DNA of 64,000 bases, taken from the NCBI RefSeq assembly GCF_003573695.1, contig NC_039363.1, positions 158,684,406 through 158,748,405 of the forward strand, in the 5' to 3' direction. The DNA is from Papaver somniferum. Taxonomy: Eukaryota; Streptophyta; Magnoliopsida; Ranunculales; Papaveraceae. Both the position numbers and the translations under genes were made by a program. The notes under the pieces are model-generated. The model was not told where the DNA came from. It saw nothing but the letters and a program-made list of their open reading frames with translations, and ran no database searches. This document shows positions 23,702-34,048 of the stretch, one piece after another (position 1 is the first letter of the stretch; the number at the start of each line of letters is the position of its first letter).

Positions 23702-24867
23702 CAGTTAGGCAAGTGGTGAAAAATGCTGATATTTGGATTTCAAGCTTATCTATGCTTGTAATTGAGCAAATACTCATTTCTTTATATGGCATTTTCGTTG
23801 AACTTCAATTTTGGGTCAATATTTATATGTTTAGCTGTAGTTGGTACTGGTGTTGATATTGTTTCACTGATTTGATATAAATTATAGTGCTCTTATTCAG
23901 TTTGTAATGTAATGTATTTCATTCAATGACTGATTAATATTATAGTGCTCTTATACAGGTACCAATGCGTAAATTTGGTAGTTTCTTTGTGAACAGGTAA
24001 GAGTAAGAGCAAGGGTACCAGAGAATCTAGGTTGCCTACCAAGGTTATCTGAATTAGGAGGATGTGTATACTCAGGAGGTTTCTCTGCAAGTACATGGAG
24101 GCAAAAAAGATTGACAAGCACGTGTACCATGATATGTACTTGAGGCATGTGTTCAAGAACAAGCGTGTATTGATGGAAAGTATTCACAGATCTAAGGCAG
24201 AGAAGGCCATAGAGAAGACTTTGTTTGACCAGTCTAAGAACAAGGCTAACAGAGGAAGGAAGCATGCTGGGTTGATGTTGTTTTCAGTTAGGCAAGTGGT
24301 GAAAAATGCTGATATTTGGATTTCAAGCTTATCAATGCTTGTAATTGAGCAGGTACTCATTTCTTTATATGTCATTTTCGTTGAACTTCAATTTTGGGTC
24401 AATATTTATATGTTTAGCTGTAGTTGGTACTGGTGTTGATATTGTTTCACTGATTTGACATAAATTATAGTGCTCTTATTCAGTTTGTAATGTAATGTAT
24501 TTCATTCAATGACTGATTAATATTATAGTGCTCTTATACAGGTACCAATGGGTAAATTAGGTAGTTTCTTTGTGAACAGGTAAGAGTAAGAGGAAGGGTA
24601 CCAGAGAATCTAGGTTGCCTACCAAGGTTATCTGAATTAGGAGGATGTGTATACTCATGAGGTTTCTCTGCAAGTACATGGAGGCAAAGAAGATTGACAC
24701 ACGTATACCATGATATGTACTTGAGGCATGTGTTCAAGAAAAAGCGTGTATTGATGGAAAGTATTCACAAATCTAAGGCAGAGAAGGCCATAGAGAGGAC
24801 TTTGTCTGACCAGTCTAAGAACAAGGCTAGCAGAGGAAGGAAGCATGTTGGGTGGGAGGAGCCTTTG
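23702..24867 (+). repeat. 583-bp tandem duplication inside the CACTA-like element
   Basis: The segment beginning CAGTTAGGCAAGTGGTG at 23702 recurs at 24285 (offset 583) with few differences. Each unit holds an intron-like stretch and an eL19 fragment. The first unit is joined to the second at GCATGCTGG/GTTGATGTTG. Confidence 0.85.
24011..24270 (+). pseudogene. RPL19: 60S ribosomal protein eL19 fragment, copy 1
   Basis: Reads KGTRESRLPTKV, an in-frame stop, then [23 protein letters not shown] and [20 protein letters not shown]. This is the central to C-terminal part of eL19, where intact plant proteins read KGTREARLPTKVLWMRRM and [19 protein letters not shown]. The N-terminal third is missing, a few residues around MYMKVKGN are lost, and there is a stop where Trp is expected. 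Not functional as protein. Confidence 0.85.
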
Positions 24868-24873
24868 AATGCG
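24594..24873 (+). pseudogene. RPL19: 60S ribosomal protein eL19 fragment, copy 2
   Basis: Second copy of the same fragment. It has the same in-frame stop after LPTKV and an extra 2-base loss at ATTGACACACG that shifts the frame. It extends further than copy 1, to [14 protein letters not shown] followed by a splice donor GTAAGA at 24874. The shared stop places the duplication after the first inactivating change. Confidence 0.85.
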
Positions 24874-25005
24874 GTAAGATACTGATAAACTTGTTTATTT
24901 TCTGTTTAAATATTTTATTATCAATTTGGAATGATCCTCGGTGAGAGGAGTGTTTGTATTTCATTATTTCAGCTGGTTTAGTAAGTATTAAGGCTTTTTC
25001 TGTTT

Positions 25006-25812
25006 GAAAAGGTCCATCTGGTTTCGGATACTCAAAAGCAACTGAAGATATAACTCATGGAATTGTAGGAACTGGACTTATTGCAATTGTTACTGGTAAC
25101 TAGTACTGAATTCCTTGTATGGGTTTTCTTATTTCATGTTTTTCTTTACTGGGTTCATTTTTTATTTTTCATAAAGACATTAAAGATTTTGTTAGTTCTG
25201 GTAATGGTGTTTGATGAAATGGGTGAGAGAAATAAGTATATGGGTTGTTTCAGGGAGATCTTGGGTGAGTTATATTGATTCATACCTGAAGAAAATCATT
25301 TTAAATAGGTATTGGTTGATGTAGGATTTGATGCATTTGTATTTGTATAGGTGCTTCAAGTGGTATTGTTTTTGAGACTGCGCGTGTTCTTGCTATGCTT
25401 GGAGTTCGTGTAGTCATGGGAGTGTGGAATATAGCTGCAGGTAAAGATGTTAAGAAAACAATACCAAAGGAAAACTCTTCGGATAAAGTTGATGTTATGG
25501 AGCTATATCTTAGATCCATGGCATCGGTGATACAATTTGCTTCCAAATTCGAGTCGGTAGATCTCCCCCTAAACTTGCTTATGTGAGTAAAGCTGAAGAA
25601 TTTAAGCAATTTATGTATCATCTCTATGTCAAATGTTTATACATATATGGGATATGGTTTTTTTGTTCGTCTCACTTGGTTATCCATTACCAACTTGATT
25701 ATGAATCTGATTTTTTATCTTCTTTGTTGCAGTAATAATGTAGAAGTCATGGCATGTCCCTTCATGCTTTCCCATGACAATATAGAGACGTAGTTTGCGA
25801 AAAACCATCTAG
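25006..25812 (+). pseudogene. TIC32: TIC32-like short-chain dehydrogenase fragment, three exons
   Basis: Exon 1 (to 25095) encodes GPSGFGYSKATEDITHGIV and TGLIAIVTG. Exon 2 (25351-25582) encodes ASSGIVFETARVLAMLGVRV, AAGKDV, VDVMELYLRSMAS and LPLNLL. Exon 3 (25733-25812) encodes NNVEVMACPFMLSHDNIET, a stop, then FAKNHLG. Splice sites GT/AG are intact and phases match. This is the N-terminal NAD(P)-binding half of plant TIC32-like short-chain dehydrogenases. The glycine motif TGASSGIG is damaged (last G to V) and NNAG reads NNVE. The catalytic YxxxK region is absent. Captured by the CACTA-like element together with its introns. Confidence 0.8.
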
Positions 25813-26880
25813 GTTTGTAACATGATTCTTTTCAGGAAGTAATAATGAGGGAGTCAAGGGTGGCGTAGAGACATTGGCAATCATGATAATACTTTTTTGG
25901 CTTTAATATATATGTCTATAACGCTTTCATTTGTCAAGGTAAACATTCTTATTTAAGTCTTATTTACTCTGTGCTTTTCCTCTCTCTCTCTAGAAAACAT
26001 CAACCAGCAGCACGACATTGGTATCCCATAACGTGGGCTATCTTGAAAAAGGTCAAATTCCAACCAAGGTATGATATACTATAACTTGCTTTAGTACGTC
26101 ACTTGTGGATTGAGATGTTTTGTCCAATTGCTTATTTCTATAATAGTTCATTATACCAGTAAGAGATTATTCCTTATTCCTGTATGTCGAATGCCAATTT
26201 CTTATTGTCGTCATGTTTACATTTTCGCAGATTGGGTTATTTGGAAAGATCCAGAGATACTAACCTTTTCGATGATACTCCGTACTACAGGATACTTCAA
26301 TTGAACTAGGAAGTTTAGTTGTTTGTCAATCTCATGTTTTTGTTTGTAAAGTTTTGAAACAATGTCTCCATGTTGATTTAGGTAAGCAATGAAGTCACCC
26401 TATAATTTTTGTTGTTGTTGATGGGGTATGCATTTGCCTGACTAATATATCATTTTTTTTAGCCTTGTAGCCATGGAGTTTGAGTCTAATTTGAAGGAAA
26501 CGACGAGTGACGATACCAATCACTTATTCACCGGTAAGTCATACTCATCATCACAACTACATGCCACTACTGGGTCATAAGATTAGTGATGTGGTTAAGT
26601 GCACGATAGATGCAGCTAAGATGCTCCCATCTACAATCTTATTCTAATTCAGTGTTGAGTTCTTTGGTATTCTGACTTCATAGTTTCTATAGCATTTATG
26701 TAATTATTTTCACATTTGGAAATTCAGTGATAGTAGTTTGTTGAATTTTTAAAATGAAGACGGTTAATAAATGTTCACTCAATTTAAGTTATTTTGATAG
26801 TTCTGTTGGATTAATATGATTTCCAAATGAACAGGGTAACTTGATTTTGTTGCGGGGATCAAAACCAGTGTTTTCTTTAT
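25813..26880 (+). other. Right interior of the CACTA-like element, unassigned
   Basis: Exon-like pieces occur, for example a frame reading LGYLERSRDTNLFDDTPYYR near 26227 and one reading AMEFESNLKETTSDDTNHLF near 26471, the latter before GTAAGT. I recognise neither. They may be further captured exons. Confidence 0.3.
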
Positions 26881-27135
26881 GTTGCAAAATTTTTGCAACT
26901 AGGTCTAGCTTTTGCGAACATTCAATTTCGCAACAGCTTAAAACTGTTGCGAATATCTACTTTCGCAACTGTTACAAACTTTTGCGATTTTTTTACGTTG
27001 CAACAGTTCACAACTATTGCGACCAGAAATTTGCAACGACAATGTTGCCATTGCGAAAAATTGCAACATCGACTTTCGCAACAGAGCTGAACTGTTGCGA
27101 CCGCACTTTACAATTGCCACTTACCGTTGCAAATC
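26880..27135. repeat. Right subterminal repeat region of the CACTA-like element
   Basis: More than a dozen copies of TTGCGA, TTGCAA, GCAACAG and ACTGTTGCG in both orientations, matching the motif set at 22778-22915. A 101-codon frame here is a by-product of the repeats. Confidence 0.75.
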
Positions 27136-27972
27136 ACCAAATTTAGTGTAGTGGAAAGTGGGAATCATAAAATTTCACTGAATCGTGAAGGGGGTATGAG
27201 TCGGATGCAAGAGTCGGCGGTCGGATATATGAGTTACGGGTCATGCTTTTGGTTATGTTTTCGCAAGAAACAAGGCATTGAGTTGGATGATTCTTGTGAA
27301 TGTTTGAACATCAGAGAAGTAGAGTTGAGTTGTTGGGAGTATGCACTTGCTTGTGACAGTTCCGGTGACAAAGGTGGCCAGAGTCAGTTTTCCGGTGACC
27401 AGATTCGGGTGATGACGTCAGCATCCAACGACCCGATTTTGACCCAGAAACTCCAGAAGAGATGTTTTCACACATGAGCTTGGAGGACTATGACACAAGG
27501 ACTTTGGGCTAGAAGAAAGATTTAAAGGATTGGCCAAAGTTTGGAAAGGGTATCCTTTTGAAAATTTGAGAAATATATTAAAGGAGAGGATTATATTCTG
27601 TTCGATATCTTTGTATACTTTTTGTACTAGGGTTTAGAAACATGAAAACCTTTCTTTTTATTCTTTTTATGAACTCCATGAACATGAGCTAGAATTTTAT
27701 TATTGGTGAAAGGTTTGAGGTAGATTTTGCAAACATGGTTCTTTGATTTAATGAATTAGTTTTGTCTCAATTTATCGTTCATGATTCCATGCGGATATAG
27801 TTGTATGATTGACGTATTATAACATGATTTGGTTGTTTGTTTTGTCAAGTTGCAAATTGGTAGAACTCATATTCATATTTATATCTAGTTTAGGGTTTGT
27901 CATCGAGCGATATCCTTGAACACAAGTAGCATAAATACGGTTATAACTTATAGTGATATATCCTTGTAATCA

Positions 27973-28996
27973 TATGTGAAACATGACCTTTGTTCGAAGG
28001 GACCATTATCTATATACCCCTAGTATAAGGCACGTTGAAAAATACCCTTTCAAATTTAAAATATACCCCTAACCTTTTACAGGCCCAAAACCCGAATTAT
28101 CAGATTACTAGAATAACCTGCTTAGAAAGACATATTCTTTCTCTTCATCTGTTTTTTTCATTTCTCTTCCCCCATCTCTCTCTCTCTTTCTCTCTCCCCA
28201 GAAAGAACCCGAAACAAATCGAAACAACGAAAAAAAACTGCAGCAAAATAGACTAAAGTTTCGAAATCAAACACCAAATCAATCAGAAATCAGTAGATTA
28301 ATACTATTACGTGATCTGGAAGATCAAATCTGACTGGAACACAAAAAAAACAAGAAAATTAGGTTTTAAAAATCAATTTATAGTGGATCTTCGATAACAA
28401 AATTTTGAAAAAAATAAAATCGAAGGTAAACAACGATTTTTTTCTCAATTTAGTTTATTTTTCATTTGGTTTCGATTTTTAGGGCTTCGTACATAATTTA
28501 TCTTTGAATTGATTTAGGTTTTTCATATTTAGGTTTCAATTAGATTTAGGTTTTTCATACCATTACCGATTTCCGTTGATTTCATACTAATTTTCTTTGA
28601 TTTAATGTGTATGTGTTAGGAAACAACAAAATCAACTGCTTTTGTTGGTGTTAAGAAATCAGTAAAGGTAGTTTTACTTCTTTACTTGTTTTTGTTCAAT
28701 TTTATAGTATTTTGTTTCATTTAATATTGAATTGATAGTGTAGTTTGACAACTGAAGATATTAAAGGTTTTCGGTTAGTTAGGTTGCAACTTGGGATTAG
28801 GCAACAATGGACAAAAACAACTACTTAGAATTTTGCGAGAAAGCGGAAGAAAAGTAAGAAATTTAAATTGTAATAGAATCCAATTGACTGCATATGTATT
28901 ATAGTATTTAACATGAATGTTGCACTGGTTGTGCATACCATATATAGAATAAAACAACAGATATATAACATGATTTTTAACCAGAAGTCTGGTTCA
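27973..28996 (+). other. Gene-like leader segment, copy 2 (unassigned)
   Basis: Partner of 8602-9643, with the same GGGACCATTATCTATATACC start, CT-rich tract (28168-28197), exon/intron-like borders and short frame MDKNNYLEFCEKAEEK near 28808 followed by GTAAGA. Here the sequence continues beyond the point where copy 1 is cut, so this copy is the more complete. Confidence 0.4.
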
Positions 28997-29266
28997 ACTT
29001 CCCTATTGTTTTGTGTTGTGCTGTTTTAAAAGTAGATAAGACATAGGTTAGACCAAGTGTCTTGATCTGATAATCCAATTGACTGTATATGTATTAAAGT
29101 ATTTAACATGAATGTTGCACTGGTTGTGCATACCATATATAGAATAAAACAACAGATATATAACATGATTTTTAACCAGAAGTCTGGTTCAACTTCCCTA
29201 TTGTTTTGTGTTGTGCTGTTTTAAAAGTAGATAAGACATAGGTTAGACCAAGTGTCTTGATCCGAT
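28877..29266 (+). repeat. 195-bp tandem duplication
   Basis: AATCCAATTGACTG at 28877 recurs at 29072, and the two 195-base units are nearly identical through GACCAAGTGTCTTGATC. Confidence 0.9.
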
Positions 29267-30333
29267 CTAATCATCCTGTAATATTATGCCATTAGATAAG
29301 ATAAACCTACTAAATTTAGTATCTTACAGTTCTGTATTAACTGATACTTTATCCGGCTAATAGTGCCTATAATTCTATTTTGGTTATCTCTGGATGAGTT
29401 AAACTGATTGACTTATATATCTTGATGGATTTTTTTTTGGAGCACACGTTTGTCATTGTGAATTTGGATAGTGCTACGGCTCTTTTAGAAGATATTTCAA
29501 GAAAAAATGAGAACTGTCTACAAAGAAAATGCATCTTGCAGAGTTTTTAAGCAGCAAGCAGAAGTTAGTTGATTAGGTAAAACCTATAACTGCATCTCCA
29601 TATAGAAATACATCCTCGTTTTACAGAGGATTGCTAGTTTAGCATTTTAAATATGAAATATCTTCTCTTAACTGTATCTTTAGGTGAAATAATTAGGATT
29701 GCTCAGTGTACCGCCAATATAAATACCTGTATCGTTTGTTGCTTAGAATAACAAGACCAACCAGCGAGACGACCCTGTCAATACGCGAGTCTCAAGTTAC
29801 CGCTTTAGGCAATTGGAACGGGAAGTCTCGAAAGTCGTCTATAATGGGATTCAAGTAACGTCTAGGATGCAACAAGTTCTTATCCCTACGTTCTTTACAA
29901 CAAGTTTCACAAGCACCAAGTCTAGTTCCACTAGAAATACAACTGCAGTTTTATAGTTCAGTGACGTACTCGAGTGGAAATTATCAGTTAGGGGCTTACA
30001 GTTCTGGACTCGGCATTGATCAATCTTCCCAAATGTATCTTGGTGCAGCGGTAGATAACAATCCAGATAGAGCACATCATTAGTTGCTTCTCTGAGTTGC
30101 ATTGGTCTCTCTAGTAGCTCCTACAAGTACAAGATCAGGTCATGCAGGGGAAGACATAGGCGATCCATCCCCTGACCTATTTGAAATATGAATAGGTGGG
30201 CTTTATAACCGATAATAAATAAATTTGTACTCACTTGTTGTCTATCCTGACTAGTTTATTTATTATCCATTCATTTATGTACTGCTCATTTCCCAGTTAG
30301 TGTCAAACCCTTTACTATTCTAGCAACATTGGC
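29267..30333 (+). other. Unassigned sequence with a coding-like stretch
   Basis: Mostly AT-rich with no recognised feature. Between about 29770 and 30070 one plus frame reads PTSETTLSIRESQVTALGNW, later SVTYSSGNYQLGAYSSGLG and then QMYLGAAVDNNPDRAHH before a stop, with one earlier stop. The Ser/Gly/Tyr-rich end resembles the C-terminus of a plant or transposon protein. It may be the 3' part of the gene-like unit that starts at 27999, but I cannot identify it. Confidence 0.3.
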
Positions 30334-30650
30334 AGTGGTGAGGCTTAAGCAGGGACCGATCAAATGAGGAGCACAAGAAAGCAATGAAGAATGTGGTTGA
30401 TATCCATTTCAGGGATTTTTTTTCTTAGCTCATGCAGGTTGAAATCTACTACCAGGTGAGGAATACGCAAAGAAAGTTGGTTGGGAGGATGCTACAGTCC
30501 TTAAGCCAGATATAAGTGTTGCCGGAAGTGGTGAGACTTAAGCAGGGACCGGTCAAATGAGGAGCACAAGAAACCAAAGAAGAATATGGTTGATATCCAT
30601 TTCATGGATTTTGTTTCTCAGCTCATGCAGGTTGAAATCTACTACCAGAG
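30334..30650 (+). repeat. 193-bp partial tandem duplication
   Basis: AGTGGTGAGGCTTAAGCAGG at 30334 recurs at 30527 with a few changes. The second unit runs to AATCTACTACCAG and then into LINE sequence; the first carries about 70 extra bases after that point. Confidence 0.85.
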
Positions 30651-30966
30651 AATATTTTGGTGGGGTCATCAAACAAGTAAGGGGCTTAAATTCTTAGCTT
30701 GGGATTCTCTCAATAAATCAAAACAAAATGGAGGAATAGCTTTTCGTAATCTAGACTAGTTCAATAATGCTTTAATCACTAAACTAGCATGTAGGTTGTA
30801 CACATAATCAAATAAGTTGTGGGTTCAATTAAGGCCTAATTATGCTCCTTACTGTGATTTTCTTCAAGAGGAGCATAACAATTCTTCTTGGATATGGAAG
30901 GGGATAGAACATGGTTTAAAATATGTGAGATAACTCCATAGATGGTCAATAAGATGTGGAACCAAA

Positions 30967-31725
30967 GTGTTAGTTTGGTATGATAAACGATTTTACGGAC
31001 TCACAGATCCACCAACACCAAAACAAACTTTTCTTGAGCCTGCTAGAATTGTATATGTTGCAGATTTAATATTGAATAGTCCCAGAAGATGGAATGTTCC
31101 CCTCATTCAGAAACTTTTCAATTCTCATACAGCTCAGCTAATCCTGAACATGTACATTCCACAACAGGGAGAAGATACACTTGTTTGGGAACCGAAAAGA
31201 ACAAGAACATTTACTGTTAAATCAGCATACAAGGTTTTAGCTCATACAGGAAATAATACTCAAGAGCAATCTCATCAAATATCGAACTTGGTATGGAAAA
31301 AAAATTGGAGTATGAATGCTCCTCATAAAGTAAAAAAATTTATTTGGAAGTGTTTAAAAGGCATAATCCCCACACTAGTCAAAATTAGTTACTATAAAGC
31401 AGGCATTAATACCTTATGTCCTCAATGTGGAGCAGAAAGTGAAACTGTTGAGCATGTTTTAATCACCTACACATATTTATCTTCAATTTGGCTTGATATG
31501 AGTGTTAATGTTTCCAACATTCAGGCTCAACAAACTTCAATCACCAACTGGATAACAAGTTGGTTCATTTCTTCTCAACATGTTAATAGTGAAGAGCAAA
31601 ACAACTGGATTTTGAGATTGATGATTACTGCCTGGAAAATAGATGTGATATTTCAAAACATAAACCAAACAGGGGATCACAATACACAATATCGGATAGT
31701 TACTAAATCAATGTTCAACAGATAA
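30967..31725 (+). pseudogene. LINE RT ORF C-terminus with zf-RVT domain
   Basis: A 250-residue open frame without an ATG at its start. It contains FTVKSAYKVL, WSMNAPHKVKKFIWKCLKG and the zinc-binding-like CPQCGAESETVEHVLITY (CxxC...ExxxH). This is the zf-RVT region found at the end of plant LINE reverse transcriptases. The upstream part of the same ORF has stops at about 30758, 30808 and 30930. Confidence 0.8.
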
Positions 31726-31822
31726 TCAACAACATAAAACAGTTATAAATAAGAATGTTTGTTGGTCACCACCTGTTGATAATCAGTTTAAGATAAATAT
31801 TGATGCTTCTTTTGATGACAAA

Positions 31823-32170
31823 ATGAAATTTTTTGGAGTTGGTATGATTATTCGAGATTCTACAGGTACAAGCAGATGCATCAGAGGCAGGTACTTCGAT
31901 AGAGGACTAGATCCAGAACATGCAGAATGCTTGGCCATAAAAGAAGCATTAAACTGGGCCAACAACTTTCATTGTGATAATCTTCTACTTGAATCAGACT
32001 GTCAAAATGTTGTTTCTTCAGTTAATGATGCTACCCCACTTGTACATTGGATCCATCAGGGGCTTGAAAATGAAATAAAGCATCAACTTTCTACTAGATT
32101 AGGTACTACTATAAGATATGTAAGAAGATCAGGTAACAATGTTACTCATATAATTGCCAAACAGAGCTAG
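31823..32170 (+). pseudogene. LINE RNase H domain (RVT_3 type)
   Basis: Reads FFGVGMIIRDSTGT, AECLAIKEALNWA and LLLESDCQNVVSSV, ending HIIAKQS. This is the plant LINE RNase H fold with acidic residues Glu (AE) and Asp (SD). It is separated from the zf-RVT frame by a shift at about 31730, and normal members continue further past the stop. Confidence 0.75.
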
Positions 32171-33966
32171 AAATTTAAAATCATCTTTTGATATTTTGGA
32201 CAATATCCCAGCAGAAACAGATGAAGCTATAAGGGATGATGTTGAAAACCTGAGTTATGTACTTAATTTTAGTTTAACGAAGTGCAATCTCAAAAAAAAA
32301 AAAGATGTGAGACCCCTTTTATAGACTTATTGTATTTCTGCTAATTGCTTCAACTAGTCACTTTTAAAACTCTGCCACAAACTTATCTTAGCTCGACCCA
32401 AAACTCCAGTCCAACCCATTAGCTCATTGAATATTTGGCTTGTCAGTCTTCTGGAACTAACAAGCAACTCCACCAGTTCACCACTAGCACCACGGCTATA
32501 CTAGAAACCTAGACATTTCCTTGTGCTCACTCGAACAGTTTCAGTGCAAACAACCAAGTCTTCTCAGTACTAGCCACTGAGTTTCAATTTCAGATTCTTG
32601 AGTTTCAGGCAACAAAACATCTGCATTATTAGTTTCCTGCATCACTGCTCAAGAACTACACGGCCAACAGCTGGAGAAACAACAACTACCAACACTTGCT
32701 CACTAGACTCCTTCTCGAATTCCTCTTCTCTGTCTCAGATAACTGAACCCCACATCAACAACAACATCCACCAGAAACTACATCCCTACCAGCCTGCAAC
32801 TCAACTCAATTCTCATTGACTAACATCACTGCCACAAGCAAGTTCAGCTCCAATCCAAACTCCATCAGCCTTGTATGCACTTGAATCCATCTCATACTAT
32901 GCAACTCAACTTCAGATGCTCAAACCCATGAATTTCAATATCATATCCTCACTGTTGACTGCTAAAGAACTCAAACCCAGTGAACCACCAATTCCTTGAT
33001 GGTTTTGTTCTTGATGTTCTTGATGTTCCACTTGAAAATGAAATAAAGCATCAACTTTCTACTAGAATAGGTACTACTATAAGATATGTAAGAAGATCAG
33101 GTAACAATGTTACTCATATAATTGCCAAACAGAGCTAGAAATTTAAAATCATCTTTTGGTATTTTGGACAATATCCCAGTAGAAACAGATGAAGCTATAA
33201 GGGATGATGTTGTAAACCTGAAGTTATGTACTTAATTTTAGTTTAACGAAGTTCAGTCTCAAAAAAAAAAAAGATGTGAGACTCCTTTTATAGACTTATT
33301 GTATTTCTGCTAATTGCTTCAACTAGTCACTTTTAAAACTCTGCCACAAACTTATCTTAGCTCGGCCCACAACTCCAGTCCAACCCATTAGCTCATTGAA
33401 TATTTGGCTTGTCAGTCTTCTGGAACTGACAAGCAACTCCACCAGTTCACCACTAGCACCACGACTATACTAGCAACCTAGCCATTTCCTTGTGCTCACT
33501 CGAACAGTTTCAGTGCAAACAACCAAGTCTTCTCAGTACTAGCCACTGACTTTTAATTTCAGATTCTTGAGTTTTAGGCAACAAAACATCTGCATTATTG
33601 GTTTCCTGCATCACTGCTCAAGAACTACATGGCCAACAGCTGGAGAAACAACAACTACCAACACTTGCTCACCAGACTCCTTCTCGAATTCCTCTTCTCT
33701 GTCTCAGATAAGTGAACCCCACATCAACAACAACATCCACCAGAAACTGCATCCCTACCAGCCTGCAACTCAACTCAATTCTCATTGACTAACATCACTT
33801 CCACAAGAAAGTTCAGCTCCAATCCAAACTCCATCAGTCCTTGTATGCACTTGAAGCCATCTCATACTATGCAGCTCAACTTCAGCTGCTCAAACCCATG
33901 AATTTCAATATCACATCCTCACTGTTGACTGCTAAAGAACTCAAACCCAGTGAACCACCAATTCCT
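32063..33966 (+). repeat. 968-bp tandem duplication covering the LINE tail and its flank
   Basis: CTTGAAAATGAAATAAAGC at 32063 recurs at 33031 (offset 968). Each unit includes about 230 bases of LINE 3' end, its A12 tail (32292-32303 and 33261-33272), and about 690 bases of CA-rich flank. The two 73-codon frames at 32598 and 33567 are the same non-conserved stretch. Unit one is followed by a 33-base spacer with a TGATGTTCT duplication. Confidence 0.9.
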
Positions 33967-34048
33967 TTCACAAACGAAGACCCATTTATCTCCAGCTGTA
34001 CCTGCAAACCATAACACCATCCCCTGCAACTCCATTTGTTGTCTACTG
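33273..34048 (-). mobile_element. CA-rich sequence, probably LTR interior
   Basis: Same composition and style (CAACAACAACATCCACC, CTCAACTTCAGCTGC) as minus-strand LTR interiors at 1600-2500 and 35640-36300, and it directly adjoins the inverted-terminus element. I infer it is the distal part of the LTR that starts at 36642, but no end is visible. Confidence 0.3.

Larger units (their letters stand above)
22748..27153 (+). mobile_element. Pack-CACTA-like element carrying host gene fragments
   Basis: Ends CACTACACCAAATT at 22748 and AATTTAGTGTAGTG at 27153 are inverted repeats with one mismatch, of CACTA (En/Spm) type. GAAA is found on both outer sides (22744-22747 and 27154-27157); CACTA elements usually make 3-bp duplications, so the exact duplication is uncertain. 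Subterminal regions are packed with GCAACAG/CTGTTGC and TTGCAA motifs. No transposase is recognisable in 4.4 kb. The cargo includes two eL19 fragments, a TIC32-like dehydrogenase fragment with introns, and a possible first exon of an unknown gene. All are in the same orientation and none is intact. Confidence 0.75.
20233..27972 (+). mobile_element. 3' LTR of element C, interrupted by a MITE and a CACTA-like element
   Basis: Starts TGATAGGTGTATTAAAAG after the PPT-like GTGTGGAGGAATT. Without the 356-base MITE (21984-22339) and the 4406-base element (22748-27153) the LTR would be about 2.97 kb, the longest copy of this family here. It continues after the second insertion with ATGAGTCGGATGCAAGAG, as in element A. 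A possible TATA-like site, AAATATATTAAAGG, lies near 27581. The end is set at GTAATCA (27972) by analogy. Minus-strand frames of 60-85 codons between 20826 and 21737 recur in other LTR copies but with stops. Confidence 0.6.
30651..32303 (+). mobile_element. 5'-truncated LINE (non-LTR retrotransposon), 3' part
   Basis: Starts in the C-terminal part of the RT ORF (FWWGHQTSKGLKFLAWDSLN), continues through a zf-RVT region and an RNase H domain, and ends in an A12 tail (32292-32303). 5' truncation and an A tail are typical of LINEs. Several stops and frame breaks show it is inactive. No clear target-site duplication was found. Confidence 0.8.

Noticed and set aside
26841..27146. 101-codon frame rich in Cys, Asn and Thr
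   Set aside because: Encoded by GCAACAG-type subterminal repeats of the CACTA-like element, not a gene.
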